18,253 nucleotides of DNA from Thermotogaceae bacterium. GTDB taxonomy: Bacteria > Thermotogota > Thermotogae > B21-G9 > HyVt-16. Location of the stretch: positions 1 through 18,253 of the forward strand of contig DQYP01000300.1 of assembly GCA_011043375.1 (NCBI GenBank), given 5' to 3'. The translations under genes were made by a program, and so were the position numbers. Positions 7,050 to 14,662 of this stretch are shown piece by piece; the stretch's first letter is position 1; every line of letters starts with the position of its first letter. A model generated the notes under the pieces. The model saw only the letters and a program-made list of their open reading frames with translations, was not told the DNA's origin and searched no databases.

Positions 7050-8405
7050 TTAGGAGAGCTCTTCGTGGAACAGTTCTTCATTGATATGTTTGGTAGTTAT
7101 AAGCTTCCAGAAAAATGGCAAACCACGTTTAAACAAAAGTCGTGGATTTAAATAGACCTTGTAGTATGCTTTTATAAATATCTTTTTCAATTCATTTGGA
7201 GAAAACCTTGGGTGCTTGAAAACCAAATTTGTTGCATCATAAAGTTCGTAATTTTTTGTTAGTAGTTTGTCTTTTAATCGTTCAAAAAGTCTTGTACCAG
7301 GGTAAGGAGTTAATATTGAAAATTGTACAATGCTTGCCCCAAGCTTCTTAGCAAGCTTTATAGTTTTATTTATGCTTTCAACCGTGTCTCCAAGAGCGCC
7401 GAATATAAAGCTAGCGAATAGATCTATCTTATATTTTTTGAGGATTTTGGAAACACTCAACGCGATAGAGCTTGTTAACTTCTTATTGTATTCTTTTAAG
7501 ATATTATCATCTGCGCTTTCAAAACCAACAAAGAGCATCTTGCAACCAGATTTTGCCATTGCTTCTACCATATCTTCATGCCCAACTATCTCATCTGCTC
7601 TTGAGAAAGCCCACCAACTTATCTTCAATTCATTTTTCAATATTTCTTCAGACATTTTTATTACTCTATTCGGATCCATTGTGAAATTATCATCGAAGAA
7701 TATCAATGATTTATAATTGAATTTGTTCACCAATAGTTTTATTTCTTCGATAACGTTTTCTACACTTCTTTTCCGCCACTTGATCCCCATAAATTGGGAA
7801 GCGGAGCAAAATTCACAGTTAAACGGGCATCCTCTCGATGTTACGAGACTTGTAGCAGGATTGCCATCAAACTTTGTTTTGTAATTTTTCAGTGGGAGCC
7901 CTTCTCTGTCTGGAAGAGGAATCGTATCAAGGTCATTTATAAATTTTCCAGGGAATATTTTTAATTCATCGTTTTTTAGGTAAGCAACTCCTGGGATTTC
8001 TGGATACATTTCTTTATTGTTTATACTTTCAACCAAGTTCAAGAAACTCTCCTCTCCTTCACCAATTACAACATAGTCAGCTATTTTGTTTCTAAGTATT
8101 TCCCTGACTTCAGCACTTGCATGTGGCCCTCCAAAAACTACAATGGTGTTTTTATTTTTAATGTAACTTGCAATTTTGTATGCTATATTTGATCTAACTG
8201 TATCCACAGATATTCCAACGAGATCATAATCTTTATAATTCTCTCTTCTGTAATCGAATTTTTCGGCATTCATATCAACTATTCGTGTTTCGTGCCCAGC
8301 TCTTTTTAACATGGAGCTCAGATAAGCGATTCCTAAAGGCGGATAAAAAGCGCCAAGTCTATAATAGTACCCTGTATTTGGTGGATTCAATAGAAGAACT
8401 TTCAT
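7050..8405 (-). CDS. B12-binding-domain radical SAM protein
   Basis: The 451-aa product has an N-terminal Rossmann-like cobalamin-binding domain at about 1-150 (LLNPP, YPPLGIAYLSSML, VFGGPHAS, GEGEESF) and then a radical SAM barrel. The CxxxCxxC cluster motif is C193, C197, C200 in SRGCPFNCEFCSA, followed by GFESADD and the C-terminal YPGTRLFE strand. The cobalamin domain lacks DxHxxG, as is usual in this class. Only one other Cys is evident, so extra Fe-S clusters are unlikely. Class members methylate or cyclise unreactive carbons in pigments, hopanoids, lipids and natural products; the substrate here is unknown. The start is set at 8405, because GGGGGTG ends 7 bp upstream and the -10 box at 8450-8455 places transcription start near 8443, leaving the farther ATG at 8441 almost without a leader. 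It heads an operon with the antiporter. Confidence 0.88.
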   Translation of the reverse strand: MKVLLLNPPNTGYYYRLGAFYPPLGIAYLSSMLKRAGHETRIVDMNAEKFDYRRENYKDYDLVGISVDTVRSNIAYKIASYIKNKNTIVVFGGPHASAEVREILRNKIADYVVIGEGEESFLNLVESINNKEMYPEIPGVAYLKNDELKIFPGKFINDLDTIPLPDREGLPLKNYKTKFDGNPATSLVTSRGCPFNCEFCSASQFMGIKWRKRSVENVIEEIKLLVNKFNYKSLIFFDDNFTMDPNRVIKMSEEILKNELKISWWAFSRADEIVGHEDMVEAMAKSGCKMLFVGFESADDNILKEYNKKLTSSIALSVSKILKKYKIDLFASFIFGALGDTVESINKTIKLAKKLGASIVQFSILTPYPGTRLFERLKDKLLTKNYELYDATNLVFKHPRFSPNELKKIFIKAYYKVYLNPRLLFKRGLPFFWKLITTKHINEELFHEELS

Positions 8406-8449
8406 GGATTTACACCCCCAAATTTTGATATTCATCAACACTGTTAATC

Positions 8450-8458
8450 ATTATAGCA
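8450..8458 (-). promoter_or_regulatory. Extended -10 promoter of the radical SAM/antiporter operon
   Basis: On the minus strand this reads TGCTATAAT, a perfect extended -10 element. No strong -35 is seen: TTATAC lies 19 bp upstream. An extended -10 can work without one. Predicted start of transcription is near 8443, giving a leader of about 38 nt to the ATG at 8405. Confidence 0.6.
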
Positions 8459-8490
8459 TGATAGGATAAGAGATGTATAAAAAGAAATTA

Positions 8491-8496
8491 TATAAT
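8491..8496 (+). promoter_or_regulatory. Probable -10 box of the exbB-to-engB operon
   Basis: TATAAT lies 38 bp before the chosen exbB start, in the divergent spacer shared with the radical SAM promoter. No good -35 is visible. The ATG at 8495 overlaps this box, which argues that it is not the translation start. Confidence 0.45.
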
Positions 8497-8533
8497 GATA
8501 CTGTTTGAAGAACGTTTAAGAAAGGTGATGGGA

Positions 8534-9163
8534 ATGATAAGTTTCATTCGAGAAGGAGGACCAATAGTCCTAATAATAGCTATTACTTCACTAATAGGTC
8601 TTTTCCTTTTCTTCGAAAGATTCATATATGTAATGTACGTGAAAAGGAAAACAACCTCGATAGTTGAAAATTTTAAGAAACTTTTACGTCAAAGGCGAAT
8701 AGGACAAATTAGACAAATTTGTAAAAATGCTTCTGATCCCGTCTCTAGTATAACAATGAAGCTTATAGATTCTAAAAGAGAAAGTGGGGATTTGAGTGGC
8801 GACACTCTTGCGTTACTAATAGAGAACGAAATGATTAGAATTCAAAGAAATTATAGGCTTATAAGTATGATAATAACAATTTCACCACTATTAGGATTAC
8901 TTGGAACCGTTACAGGCATGATAAAAATATTCAACTCCATTGCTCCTATTCAAGGAGGTGGGATAGCCTATAAAGCGGAACTCGCTTCAGGAATATCCGA
9001 AGCTCTTTATACAACCGTCGCTGGGTTAGTAGTTGCAATATTACTTTCCATATTAATGAGTTTCTTATGGGAATTAACTGATAAACTTGAAGCAATAATA
9101 ACTGAAGGTGTACATGATGTCGCAAATTTCTTGAGTGAATTACCAAACGAAGAAGTGAGATGA
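8534..9163 (+). CDS. exbB: MotA/TolQ/ExbB proton channel family protein
   Basis: This 209-aa inner-membrane protein is the channel-forming scaffold that, with ExbD, converts proton flow into motion of a TonB- or TolA-type arm. The family pattern is complete. An N-terminal GGP and a first helix precede the ER dipeptide (FFERF). A cytoplasmic loop follows, and then a second helix with SPLLGLLGTVTGMI. Next comes the loop-helix LASGISEALYTTVAGLVVAI, with the conserved Thr residues of the channel interface. The length fits the ExbB/TolQ family. The start was moved to ATG 8534, because AAAGGTGAT lies just upstream and the protein then begins as its relatives do. The 13 extra codons from ATG 8495 would begin inside the -10 box. 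exbD begins 4 bp after its stop. Confidence 0.93.
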   Translation: MISFIREGGPIVLIIAITSLIGLFLFFERFIYVMYVKRKTTSIVENFKKLLRQRRIGQIRQICKNASDPVSSITMKLIDSKRESGDLSGDTLALLIENEMIRIQRNYRLISMIITISPLLGLLGTVTGMIKIFNSIAPIQGGGIAYKAELASGISEALYTTVAGLVVAILLSILMSFLWELTDKLEAIITEGVHDVANFLSELPNEEVR

Positions 9164-9167
9164 TAAA

Positions 9168-9578
9168 ATGAAACGCAGAAACGGTAGATTTCAAGAAATA
9201 GTTATAGAAGTGACACCACTCATAGATGTTATATTCCTTCTTTTACTCTTTTTCGTTTTGACAACTACCTTCATTGTTGAGGAAAATACAATAGATGTGA
9301 ATTTACCTGAGGCTCAAACAGGTGTTTCAGAGACAATTGAAAATCAGAGATTAATCATAACAATAGATTCCAATGATAAAATATACTTTAACGGAAAAAG
9401 AGTGGAAATAAACAATTTGAGTTACGAAATAGAAAAGTATCTTAGTTCTCAAAAAATAAATACGGCTTACATAACTGCTGATAAAGCTGCCCATTATGGA
9501 ATAGTAGTTAGAGTAATGGATATGCTGAGAGCATATAAGATTGTGGATTTGAAAATAAATGTAAAGGAGATAAAATGA
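9168..9578 (+). CDS. exbD: ExbD/TolR family biopolymer transport protein
   Basis: The 136-aa protein has a short cytoplasmic N-terminus, one membrane helix and a periplasmic domain, the standard ExbD/TolR plan. The helix carries the proton-carrying aspartate, Asp20, in the invariant context TPLIDVIFLLLLFF. The periplasmic part (from about residue 43) has the family's strand-rich start VNLPEA, the IDSNDKIYFNGK stretch and a C-terminal helix-strand. It partners the ExbB-like protein encoded 4 bp upstream. Its stop codon overlaps the start of the tonB-like gene (ATGA at 9575-9578), so the three subunits should be made together. Whether it serves a TonB or a Tol-like system cannot be decided from this subunit alone. 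Confidence 0.93.
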   Translation: MKRRNGRFQEIVIEVTPLIDVIFLLLLFFVLTTTFIVEENTIDVNLPEAQTGVSETIENQRLIITIDSNDKIYFNGKRVEINNLSYEIEKYLSSQKINTAYITADKAAHYGIVVRVMDMLRAYKIVDLKINVKEIK

Positions 9579-10333
9579 CAAGAATGAGGATATCTTTGTC
9601 TTTTGTTTTGTCTGTTGCAATAAACTTTTTGCTTTTTGTCTTTATTCTCCCGAACATAACCTCTTTCACTCTCTTGGACTTTAAACCTCAAACTTTAAAT
9701 ATCACTATAGTTTCACAAATAAGAACAATGGAAACCAAAAAAGATACCATCAACAATGCAAAGAAAATCGACAAGAGAGAAGATCAATCCATTGAAGATG
9801 AGGAGAATGATCAAATAATAAAAACGCTTAGCAAATATAGATTTTCAGGAAAAAAAGATAACCGTATTCCTTCGGAAACTGGAATTGTACCTATTTTACA
9901 GCCATATGAAAGTCATAGACAAACAAATGAAAAAAATATATTTGATGTTGGAAGATTCACCAAAGACAGAGGTGTCGAATTCATAGAGAAAAAAATGGAA
10001 TTTGAGGAACTTTCACAAGAGAAGGTCATTTCTTTTGAAGAACTCGCAAAAATAGGAATTCCTAATTTTACGAATGTTTTGGAGGACCTCCAAAAAGATT
10101 ATGAATTAAAATTGAAAACCGTTGATAACGATAGAGTTAAATTCCTTCAAGGAGATGTATTAGTACAGCTTGATATAGAAAAAGATGGGAAAATAACCCA
10201 TATCAAGATCATCAAATCCCCAGATCCGATCTTGGCTGATATCTCCATAAGAAATATCTTGAAATTAAGACCTTCTCCAAGAAATTCGACATTGAAAGGA
10301 TTAAGAGTTAGAATTGAATTTGAAAGAAAATAA
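9575..10333 (+). CDS. TonB family energy-transducing protein (divergent)
   Basis: This 252-aa protein has one N-terminal membrane helix (about residues 8-27) and a periplasmic linker. Its C-terminal domain (about 195-252) has the TonB pattern: LDIEKDGKITHIKIIKSPDP, a helix with LKLRPSP, and a last strand RVRIEF. The N-terminus resembles E. coli TonB closely over LSVAIN versus LSVCIH and LNITIVSQ versus ISVTMVTP. Asn17 falls where E. coli has the key His20. The linker (about 48-190) is rich in charged residues (K, D, E), with no Pro-rich segment. It starts on an ATGA overlap with exbD, with AAAGGAGA just upstream. The expected role is to carry ExbBD motor force to the outer envelope. The partner is unknown, and no TonB-dependent receptor lies in the window. 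Confidence 0.8.
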   Translation: MTRMRISLSFVLSVAINFLLFVFILPNITSFTLLDFKPQTLNITIVSQIRTMETKKDTINNAKKIDKREDQSIEDEENDQIIKTLSKYRFSGKKDNRIPSETGIVPILQPYESHRQTNEKNIFDVGRFTKDRGVEFIEKKMEFEELSQEKVISFEELAKIGIPNFTNVLEDLQKDYELKLKTVDNDRVKFLQGDVLVQLDIEKDGKITHIKIIKSPDPILADISIRNILKLRPSPRNSTLKGLRVRIEFERK

Positions 10334-10372
10334 TGTTTGAATTAACAATAAGTTGTTGCACGGGAGGGATAA

Positions 10373-11830
10373 ATGTTGTTCATCTTAGCGATCGATCAAG
10401 GTACATCAAGTACTCGTGCTCTGGTGATGGATGAAAATGGAGAAATAATAGCTGTTTCTCAAAGAGCTTTTAGACAAATATATCCTAAATCTGGTTGGGT
10501 TGAACACAATCCATTGGAGATAATCAAAACAGTTGATGAATGTGTGAACGAAGTGGTAGAAAAAGCAAATATAGATTTTTCGGATGTTGTTGCAATAGGT
10601 ATCACAAATCAGCGTGAAACCACTGTTGTGTGGAACAAAAAGACAGGAGAACCTCTTTATAACGCCATAGTTTGGCAATGTAGAAGAACCGCTAAAAGAT
10701 GCCAGGAATTGAAAAAAGCAGGGTATACTCAATTGATAAAGGAGAAAACGGGTCTTCCTATTGATCCATATTTTTCAGCGACGAAGATCGAATGGTTGTT
10801 GAAGAATGTTGATTCAGTTAGAACTGCTTTAAATAAAGGGGAATTAATCGTTGGGACGATCGATTCATTTTTGACATATTCTCTAACAAGGGAAAAAAAA
10901 CATTTCACGGATGTGACCAATGCTTCGCGAACCATGATTTTCAATATAAAAGAGCTTGATTGGGATGAAGAACTTCTTGAGATTTTTGAAATACCCAAGG
11001 AAATCCTACCAGAGGTTAAGGAAAGCGTTGAATTTTTTGGGACATCAAAATACGGCCCTCCCATATATTCCATTCTTGGTGATCAACAGGCGGCTTTATT
11101 TGGACAAATGTGTTTCAATGAAGGAATGGTAAAGTCAACCTATGGTACCGGTGCTTTTGTCCTTGCGAATACCGGAGAAAAAATTGTTTCCTCTAAAAAT
11201 TTAATAACTACAATTGGGTGGAAGATCGGTGGTAGAGTTAATTATGCCCTTGAAGGAAGTATATTCAATTGTGGTACGCTCGTAGAATGGGCTAAACAAA
11301 TTGGTTTGATCGAAAATCCGGATCAAACCGAAAAATTAGCGCGTTCTATTAATGATGCTGAGAACGTTTATTTTGTAGGAGCTTTCACAGGACTGGGGGC
11401 ACCACATTGGGATCCAGATGCGAGAGGCTTGTTTATAGGTATGACGAGAGGAACGCGTAAGGAACATTTGGTGAGAGCGATACTCGAGTCGATCGCTTAT
11501 AGTATTACGGAGGTAATAGACATAATGATCGATGAATGTGATTTGGGTATTAAAGAGTTAAGAGTGGATGGAGGTGTCAGTAAAAACAATTTTGTGATGC
11601 AACTGCAAGCCGATTTGTTGAATGTTAAAGTCTCAAGACCTAAAAATATGGAATCAACCGCACTTGGGGCAGCAATTTCCGCGGGATTGAAGACAGGGAT
11701 TTGGAATTTTGAGGATCTGGAGAAATTGAGAAAAGTGGATAGAGAGTTTTTACCTATCAACAATGAATCACTGATAGATAAGTATATGAAATGGAAAAAG
11801 GCGGTGGAAAGATCGAAAAATTGGCAATAA
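10373..11830 (+). CDS. glpK: Glycerol kinase
   Basis: The 485-aa FGGY-family kinase catalyses ATP-dependent phosphorylation of glycerol to sn-glycerol 3-phosphate, for lipid synthesis or glycolysis. Visible signatures are the phosphate-binding start AIDQGTSSTRA (Asp8); glycerol-contact Arg81-Glu82 in NQRETTVVW; catalytic Asp237 in GDQQAALFGQ; TYGTGAFVLANTG; the glycerol-kinase form APHWDPDARGLFIGMTRGT; and the C-terminal adenine-side motifs DGGVSKN and ESTALGAA. Length is close to the usual 495-505 residues, so it looks intact. The strong GGGAGGG at 10362-10368 precedes ATG by 4 bp. It follows the tonB-like gene by 39 bp, with no terminator or obvious promoter between, so it probably belongs to the same operon. 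No glycerol facilitator or glycerol-3-phosphate dehydrogenase gene is in view. Confidence 0.97.
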   Translation: MLFILAIDQGTSSTRALVMDENGEIIAVSQRAFRQIYPKSGWVEHNPLEIIKTVDECVNEVVEKANIDFSDVVAIGITNQRETTVVWNKKTGEPLYNAIVWQCRRTAKRCQELKKAGYTQLIKEKTGLPIDPYFSATKIEWLLKNVDSVRTALNKGELIVGTIDSFLTYSLTREKKHFTDVTNASRTMIFNIKELDWDEELLEIFEIPKEILPEVKESVEFFGTSKYGPPIYSILGDQQAALFGQMCFNEGMVKSTYGTGAFVLANTGEKIVSSKNLITTIGWKIGGRVNYALEGSIFNCGTLVEWAKQIGLIENPDQTEKLARSINDAENVYFVGAFTGLGAPHWDPDARGLFIGMTRGTRKEHLVRAILESIAYSITEVIDIMIDECDLGIKELRVDGGVSKNNFVMQLQADLLNVKVSRPKNMESTALGAAISAGLKTGIWNFEDLEKLRKVDREFLPINNESLIDKYMKWKKAVERSKNWQ

Positions 11831-12303
11831 TAACGCAACCATTGAATGAAAATGAATTAATGAAATTTGCAAAAAACATTGGTGATAATCTTGTAAAAGG
11901 CGATTTGGTTCTTCTAAAGGGTGATCTTGGTTCAGGCAAGACAACATTCGTTAAGGGTCTTGCCTTTTCTCTTGGTATAGACATGAAAACAGTCAGCAGC
12001 CCAACTTTTACAATATTAAATGTGTACAAAGGAAAAGTCAAGCTATACCATATGGATCTTTATAGATTGAATGATATAAATGAATTCATCGAAGCAGGTT
12101 TGGAAGAATTTCTTTCACCTGAAGATGGAATTACCGTGGTTGAATGGCCTGATATAATCAAATCGATACGGCAAAATGAGTTTTTGGAGATAATCATAGA
12201 GTTCGTTAGTATAGATTTCAGAAGATTGAAACTAATTCCAAGAGGAGAAAAATATGAGCAAAGATTTTTAAGAGGTGAAAATTGTGAAAATGTCAAGGAT
12301 TGA
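11791..12303 (+). CDS. tsaE: tRNA N6-threonylcarbamoyladenosine biosynthesis ATPase TsaE
   Basis: The P-loop protein works with TsaB and TsaD (and TsaC for the precursor) in making t6A at position 37 of tRNAs that read ANN codons. The Walker A motif GDLGSGKTTF has Lys50 and Thr51. It is followed by SSPTFTILNVY (switch region), HMDLYRL and the characteristic VVEWPD segment, all diagnostic of the family. At 170 codons from ATG 11791 the length is normal. That ATG lacks a clear ribosome-binding site and overlaps glpK by 40 bp. The in-frame TTG at 11821 gives an N-terminus more like relatives and only a 10-bp overlap, so the true start is open. It overlaps the lon start by 20 bp. tsaB and tsaD are not in the window. 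Confidence 0.93.
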   Translation: MEKGGGKIEKLAIITQPLNENELMKFAKNIGDNLVKGDLVLLKGDLGSGKTTFVKGLAFSLGIDMKTVSSPTFTILNVYKGKVKLYHMDLYRLNDINEFIEAGLEEFLSPEDGITVVEWPDIIKSIRQNEFLEIIIEFVSIDFRRLKLIPRGEKYEQRFLRGENCENVKD

Positions 12304-14662
12304 TGAATTTATAAATGAGCAAGATCAGATAAATATACCGGAAATTTTACCGGTTGTAGCTTTAAGAGAAGGTCCTGTAATGTTTCCAGGAGCTGTTTTG
12401 CCCTTTATAGCTGAAAGAAATATAACTCTCGCTGCCATAGAATACTCGCTCGATAAAACAAATAGGTTAGTTTTCTTGACATGGCAGAAAGATCCGGATA
12501 TTGAAAAACCTAAAACAAAAGATTTGATTGAATTTGGAGTGATAGCACAAGTAATTCAAATATTCAAGAATTCCGATGGAAGTTTGAAAGTTTTGGTGGA
12601 GATTTTGAAAAGGGCTATTTTAAAGAACAACATAAAGAGGAAAAATTTTCTACTTTTTAAAGTAGAACCACTTGATATTAAATACAGGAAAACGAAGTAT
12701 CTGAGAGCTCTAATGAGAAAAGTGAGGGAGCTCTTTGCTCAATACGTTGAAATGACTCAAACGATACCTAAGGAAGTTACAATACCACTTGAGGAAATTG
12801 ATGATCCTGAACAATTTGCTGATATGATAGCCTCAGTTATACCGGGTAGGTTTGAAGAAAAGATCGGATTGCTTCAAGAATTGCACCCAAAAAACAGATT
12901 GGAGAAAATTCTTCAAATGCTTGAAAATGAATTGCAACTGTTGAAACTGGAGGAAAAGATAAATGAAAGAGTGAAAAGCAGTATAGAGAAATCGCAGAGA
13001 GAATTTTACCTTAAGGAGAAATTGCGTGCTATTCAAGAAGAATTGAGTGGGGAAAATGAGGATACGGAGTTGGCACAGCTAAGAATCAGAATAGAAAAAT
13101 TGGATGCTCCAAGTTATGTAAAAGAAAAGGCGAAAAATGAATTGGAACGTTTATCAATGATGTCACCATATTCGGCGGAAGCGAACGTCATTAGAACATA
13201 CCTCGATTGGGTTTTAAACCTCCCTTGGCACAAGACCACACAGGACATGCTTGATATAGATCTCGCAAAAAAGATCCTTGACGAGGATCACTATGGGCTT
13301 CAGGAAGTAAAGGAAAGGATTTTAGAATATCTCGCTGTTAGGAAAATATCGAATAATTTAAAATCACCGATTCTCTGCCTTGTTGGTCCTCCAGGTGTGG
13401 GTAAAACTTCCCTTGGTAAATCGCTTGCCAGAGCAATGAATAGAAAATTCGTTAGAATGTCTCTTGGTGGCTTGAGGGATGAAGCAGAAATACGAGGCCA
13501 CCGAAGAACCTATGTTGGTGCATTACCGGGGAGAATAATTCAACTGATCAGGCAAGCTGGGAGTAAAAATCCTGTGATCCTTCTCGATGAAATAGACAAG
13601 ATGGGAATAAGTTTCCAAGGTGATCCGGCTTCAGCATTGCTTGAAGTTTTAGACCCTGAACAAAACAGTAATTTTGTTGACCATTATTTGGAATTACCGT
13701 TTGATCTTTCAAATGTTATTTTTATAACCACAGCGAATGTAACTTATTCGATTCCTTCCGCACTTTTGGATAGGATGGAAGTGATAGAGATCCCTGGATA
13801 TACGGATTTGGAAAAATTGATGATCGCAAGGAAATACCTAATTCCAAGGCTTCTAAAAGAACATGGACTTGAAAAGTATAAAGTATCAATCCAAGAAGCT
13901 GCTTTGATGGATTTAATATCTAAATATACCAAAGAAGCTGGAGTGAGAAATCTCTACAGAGAATTGTCAAGGCTTTTCCGAAGAGTGGCTTTAAAAATTG
14001 TAAGAGAAAACGCTAAGCTTGTTAGAATAACACCGAAAATTCTTGAAAAAATGCTCGGAACACCGAGATTTTTAGAAGATGAGAAGCTTAGAAGACCCGA
14101 AGTCGGAGTGGCAATCGGAATGGCTTGGACACCAATAGGTGGGACCATCTTGCAAATAGAGAGTGCGATTATACCCGGAAAAGGCTCACTGATACTTACA
14201 GGTCAACTGGGCGATGTTATGAAAGAATCAGCACAAATAGCTATAAGTGTTGTAAGAAGACTATGTAAAAAGTTGAATCCAGAGTTTTTCAACAAACATG
14301 ATATACACATACATGTCCCAGAGGGTGCTGTCCCAAAAGATGGTCCATCTGCAGGTGTTACCATCGTCACGAGTTTACTCTCTGCGATTAAAAATGTTCC
14401 TGTTAAAAATAATCTATCCATGACGGGTGAAATAACTCTTAGAGGCAGGGTTCTTCCAGTCGGAGGTATAAGAGAAAAAGTGTTAGCAGCTCTTAGAAGT
14501 GGAATAAACGAGATAATTATCCCTTCAAAAAATAAAAAAGATTTGCAAAAAGTTCCAAAGGAAATTTTAGAGGGTGTAAAGATAAACTTAGTGAGTAACA
14601 TTGAGGAAGTAATAGAAATTGCAATTGATGGAGTTGATAAAGTTGTTGATAAGGAATGTTAA
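12284..14662 (+). CDS. lon: ATP-dependent protease La (Lon)
   Basis: A 792-aa LonA protease. A substrate-binding N-terminal domain (about 20-210, beginning ILPVVALREGPVMFPG) is followed by a long coiled-coil segment containing the typical REFYLKEKLRAIQEEL. The AAA+ domain has Walker A GPPGVGKTS at 368-376, Walker B LLDEID with Asp435-Glu436, and the Lon-specific GGLRDEAEIRGHRRTYVGA. The C-terminal protease domain has catalytic Ser689 in PKDGPSAG and Lys732 in GGIREKVLAA, spaced 43 residues apart as in E. coli Lon. It degrades damaged and some regulatory proteins in the cytoplasm. The start is set at GTG 12284, because AGAGGTG ends 6 bp upstream. The GTG at 12275 lies inside that ribosome-binding site. 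It overlaps tsaE by 20 bp and engB by 20 bp. Length and motifs show an intact enzyme. Confidence 0.97.
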   Translation: MKMSRIDEFINEQDQINIPEILPVVALREGPVMFPGAVLPFIAERNITLAAIEYSLDKTNRLVFLTWQKDPDIEKPKTKDLIEFGVIAQVIQIFKNSDGSLKVLVEILKRAILKNNIKRKNFLLFKVEPLDIKYRKTKYLRALMRKVRELFAQYVEMTQTIPKEVTIPLEEIDDPEQFADMIASVIPGRFEEKIGLLQELHPKNRLEKILQMLENELQLLKLEEKINERVKSSIEKSQREFYLKEKLRAIQEELSGENEDTELAQLRIRIEKLDAPSYVKEKAKNELERLSMMSPYSAEANVIRTYLDWVLNLPWHKTTQDMLDIDLAKKILDEDHYGLQEVKERILEYLAVRKISNNLKSPILCLVGPPGVGKTSLGKSLARAMNRKFVRMSLGGLRDEAEIRGHRRTYVGALPGRIIQLIRQAGSKNPVILLDEIDKMGISFQGDPASALLEVLDPEQNSNFVDHYLELPFDLSNVIFITTANVTYSIPSALLDRMEVIEIPGYTDLEKLMIARKYLIPRLLKEHGLEKYKVSIQEAALMDLISKYTKEAGVRNLYRELSRLFRRVALKIVRENAKLVRITPKILEKMLGTPRFLEDEKLRRPEVGVAIGMAWTPIGGTILQIESAIIPGKGSLILTGQLGDVMKESAQIAISVVRRLCKKLNPEFFNKHDIHIHVPEGAVPKDGPSAGVTIVTSLLSAIKNVPVKNNLSMTGEITLRGRVLPVGGIREKVLAALRSGINEIIIPSKNKKDLQKVPKEILEGVKINLVSNIEEVIEIAIDGVDKVVDKEC

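Noticed and set aside
14203..14601. 132-codon antisense ORF within lon
   Set aside because: It lies opposite the Lon catalytic domain, whose motifs are fully conserved in the plus frame.
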